Of a stretch of 64,000 nucleotides of DNA, positions 61,888 through 64,000 are shown piece after piece; position 1 is the stretch's first letter; each line of letters starts with the position of its first letter. The notes under the pieces are model-generated. The model was given only the letters and a program-made list of their open reading frames with translations. It had not been told where the DNA came from and did no database searches. The DNA lies in contig JAVMKO010000005.1 of NCBI GenBank assembly GCA_032164245.1, positions 58,203,442 through 58,267,441 of the forward strand. The letters are read 5' to 3'. The translations under genes were made by a program, and so were the position numbers. This DNA is from Sternotherus odoratus. Lineage: Eukaryota > Chordata > Testudines > Kinosternidae.

Positions 61888-62245
61888 CAGGGCCGGCTCT
61901 AGCCTTTCTGCTGCCCCAAGGAGCAGGGGGGGAAAAAAAGAAAACCCCGTCATGCCTCAAGAGCTGCCGCTGAATTGCCGCCAAAGGCAGAAGCGCAGAG
62001 AAGGACCCACCGCTGAATTGCCGCCAAAGGCAGAAGCGCAGAGAAAGACCCACCGCTGAATTGCCGCCAAAGACAGAAGCGCAGAGAAGGACCTGCCGCT
62101 GAATTGCCGCCGAAGACCGAAGCAGACTCATTGCCCTGCCGCCGAATGGGAAGACGTGCCGCTCTACTAACGGATGGAGCGCCGCCCCCTCATTTTGACC
62201 GCCTCAAGCACCAGCTTGCTTCGCTGGTGCCTGGAGCCGGCTCTG
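61888..62245. mobile_element. hAT-type MITE carrying a 43-bp minisatellite
   Basis: Ends CAGGGCCGGCTCTAGCC and GGTGCCTGGAGCCGGCTCTG are inverted repeats. 8-bp flanks are AGAGATAG and AGAGACAA (six of eight equal). The interior contains about 3.5 copies of a 43-bp unit starting CCGCTGAATTGCCGCCAAAG (about 61965-62120), stop-free in one frame on each strand. Confidence 0.85.
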
Positions 62246-62349
62246 AGAGACAAACCATTTCTGAGTTTTCCAATGAAGAGAAGGGTACCCAAATTCTGAA
62301 ACCCTGAGACAGTGATAGGCAAGCTAGTCAAGACAGTGAGCAAAGGACG

Positions 62350-62396
62350 TCAGACTAGATGATCTGGGGGTCTCCTCTTGTCTTAAACTCTATGAC
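62350..62396 (+). mobile_element. CR1-type 3' tail fragment
   Basis: GACTAGATGATCTGGGGGTC and CTTGTCTTAAACTCTATGAC match the last 50 bp of a CR1 3'UTR. Confidence 0.65.
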
Positions 62397-62652
62397 ACAG
62401 TATCTTGTTTGCATATATAACTTGGCATAAAACCCACGATAATATTTGCTTACACTTGTGCTGCAAATCCTTTCCTAGATGAATAGGAATTGCTTGTTTG
62501 TGTTCACTGGGAACAAAAACCTGCAGCTCATCAGGCTTGTCCATACACTGTTACCCCAAGTTGCATTTTGGGTCCACCCTGATTTAAAAGTCAGATCAGA
62601 ATCCTCTTTATTCCATGCCTAAATCGCCAGTGGCAACGTGGCCCAGCAGTTA

Positions 62653-62823
<171 letters not shown>

Positions 62824-64000
62824 CTAAGTACAAAAAGAAAAAATAAATAGTAATGATGGGAGAACAAATCAATAGAAAAGAACAGTTAACCAGAAAGTTC
62901 CTATAATTTGGACCCCATCACCCCCACCCACACAAACCATACCCAAAATGTCAATTTCACCAGTTCTCAGGGAGCTAAATAGAGATGAAGGGCTCACCAG
63001 AGAGCTCCAAAATGATGTTAAAAGGACATTTAGAATTCTATATTCAGTGTCTTCTGCAGTTACTGCTCTGATATCAATATCTATCCCATTACAGCAGGAT
63101 AGTGTCTGATGATACTCCATCAACTTTTCAATCCAATCTTTATTTTTTTTCTTAGGAAACACAATAAAGCAAACCAAATCATACTTATGACTCCTCTGTA
63201 GCATGCATCCTCCATGTAAGGATAATAATCATGATTGCATATCCTTAGCACCTTGTATCCACAGATACCAGAGCACTTCCAAAACAATTGAGAGAGAGAG
63301 GATTGCTCCCATTTGATAGACAGATAAACTGAGGCACAAAAGCTAAGCGAATTGCACCAGTTCATGTAATGAGACTGTGGCTAAGCTGGAGCTCCATAAA
63401 TCTGAACTTCCAGATTGCTACCCTTAACTGCTAGTCAGCATTATCTATCCAAAGCAAGTCATATATCTTAAGCACTTATACAGTACCCATCACAGAAGTT
63501 TAAAAAATGGGTGCCTAAACTTAGGCTCCTAACTTTGGCACCTAAATAAATTCTTATTTTTTTCAAAAGCGCTGAGCGCCCAGCAGCTCTCATGGATGGT
63601 GCCCTAAATGGGCTTCAATCCTCAGAGGGCAGTTGGGCTTCCCTTCCTATTTGACTCATGACCTCTCTTCTGACCCCAAGAACAAGGGTGTGAATTATTA
63701 CATTGAACTGCATAATTTATCTGTGAGGAACTGGATTGGGATTTAGTTCATACTGGTCACCAACTGTCAGCAGTGGGTAATCTGAACTTGCTACGAGACA
63801 TGGATGGAATTCGGATAGGTGACCTAGCAGTGAAAGGCTCCATGTCCCTTTATTAAACCCTGGTCCATTCCCCATTGCTGTATTTATTTGCTAGCTGTAG
63901 TTAGGAAAGTTTTAATTTTGTTTGATAGTCTGTATTAGTTTGTAAGACTGCCTGCCTTACAGTGCCCCAAAAGGAAATCCTTTAGGTAATTAATTCTCGC
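62824..64000 (-). other. ZCCHC24: ZCCHC24 upstream intron, partial
   Basis: The intron continues past the window edge. A degraded reversed MIR lies at about 63225-63440 (GATAGACAGATAAACTGAGG, GGCACAAAAGCTAAGCGAAT). No exon is visible up to 64000. Confidence 0.8.
63225..63440 (-). mobile_element. MIR-like ancient SINE (reverse orientation)
   Basis: CCCATTTGATAGACAGATAA, ACTGAGGCACAAAAGCTAAG and CCAGTTCATGTAATGAGACT correspond to the reversed MIR core, strongly diverged. Confidence 0.7.

Overview
The window looks like vertebrate chromosomal DNA, most probably from a turtle. A crocodilian or another sauropsid cannot be excluded by eye. The reasons are several CR1 LINE copies with the sauropsid-type 3' tail, old MIR-like SINEs, many hAT, Tigger-like and hairpin-type MITEs, a Penelope-like fragment, and exons of a conserved vertebrate gene separated by a long intron. 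There is no bacterial, viral or CRISPR signal.

Only one host gene is supported. ZCCHC24 lies on the minus strand in the right part. Its last coding exon is at 45036-45149 and the preceding exon at 62659-62823, with a 17.5 kb intron between them. The upstream exons are beyond 64000. A long AT-rich 3'UTR probably runs leftward from 45035, perhaps as far as about 38 kb. The region left of 37 kb holds no coding exon I can recognise and looks intergenic.

Layout: 1-5.1 kb, plain DNA with a CR1 tail and a MIR. 5143-11138, three Helitron-type elements joined head to tail, carrying a 45/46-bp minisatellite with higher-order structure and G-rich/C-rich inverted arms. 11361-12417, a Tigger/pogo-like element with another nested in it. 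16.1-17.8 kb, a decayed CR1. 18.2-18.9 and 20.6-21.6 kb, hAT elements with 8-bp target duplications, the second interrupted by a hairpin-rich MITE. 27.1-28.0 kb, a CR1 tail. 36.7-37.4 kb, two small MITEs. 38-45 kb, probable 3'UTR. 45.1-62.7 kb, a ZCCHC24 intron packed with transposons: a Charlie-like hAT, an inverted pair of three-hairpin MITEs, a GC-rich Tigger-like element, a CR1 with an open reverse-transcriptase frame, a MIR split by two MITEs, a Penelope-like element with a hammerhead-like motif and a perfect 16-bp target duplication, and a minisatellite-bearing hAT.

The most interesting structures are the Helitron trimer, the Penelope-like element whose inverted terminal repeat stops exactly at the predicted ribozyme cleavage point, and the MITE family made of three consecutive hairpins with 3-bp target duplications. 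The long open frames at 5.6-7.5 kb are by-products of a stop-free minisatellite, not genes.
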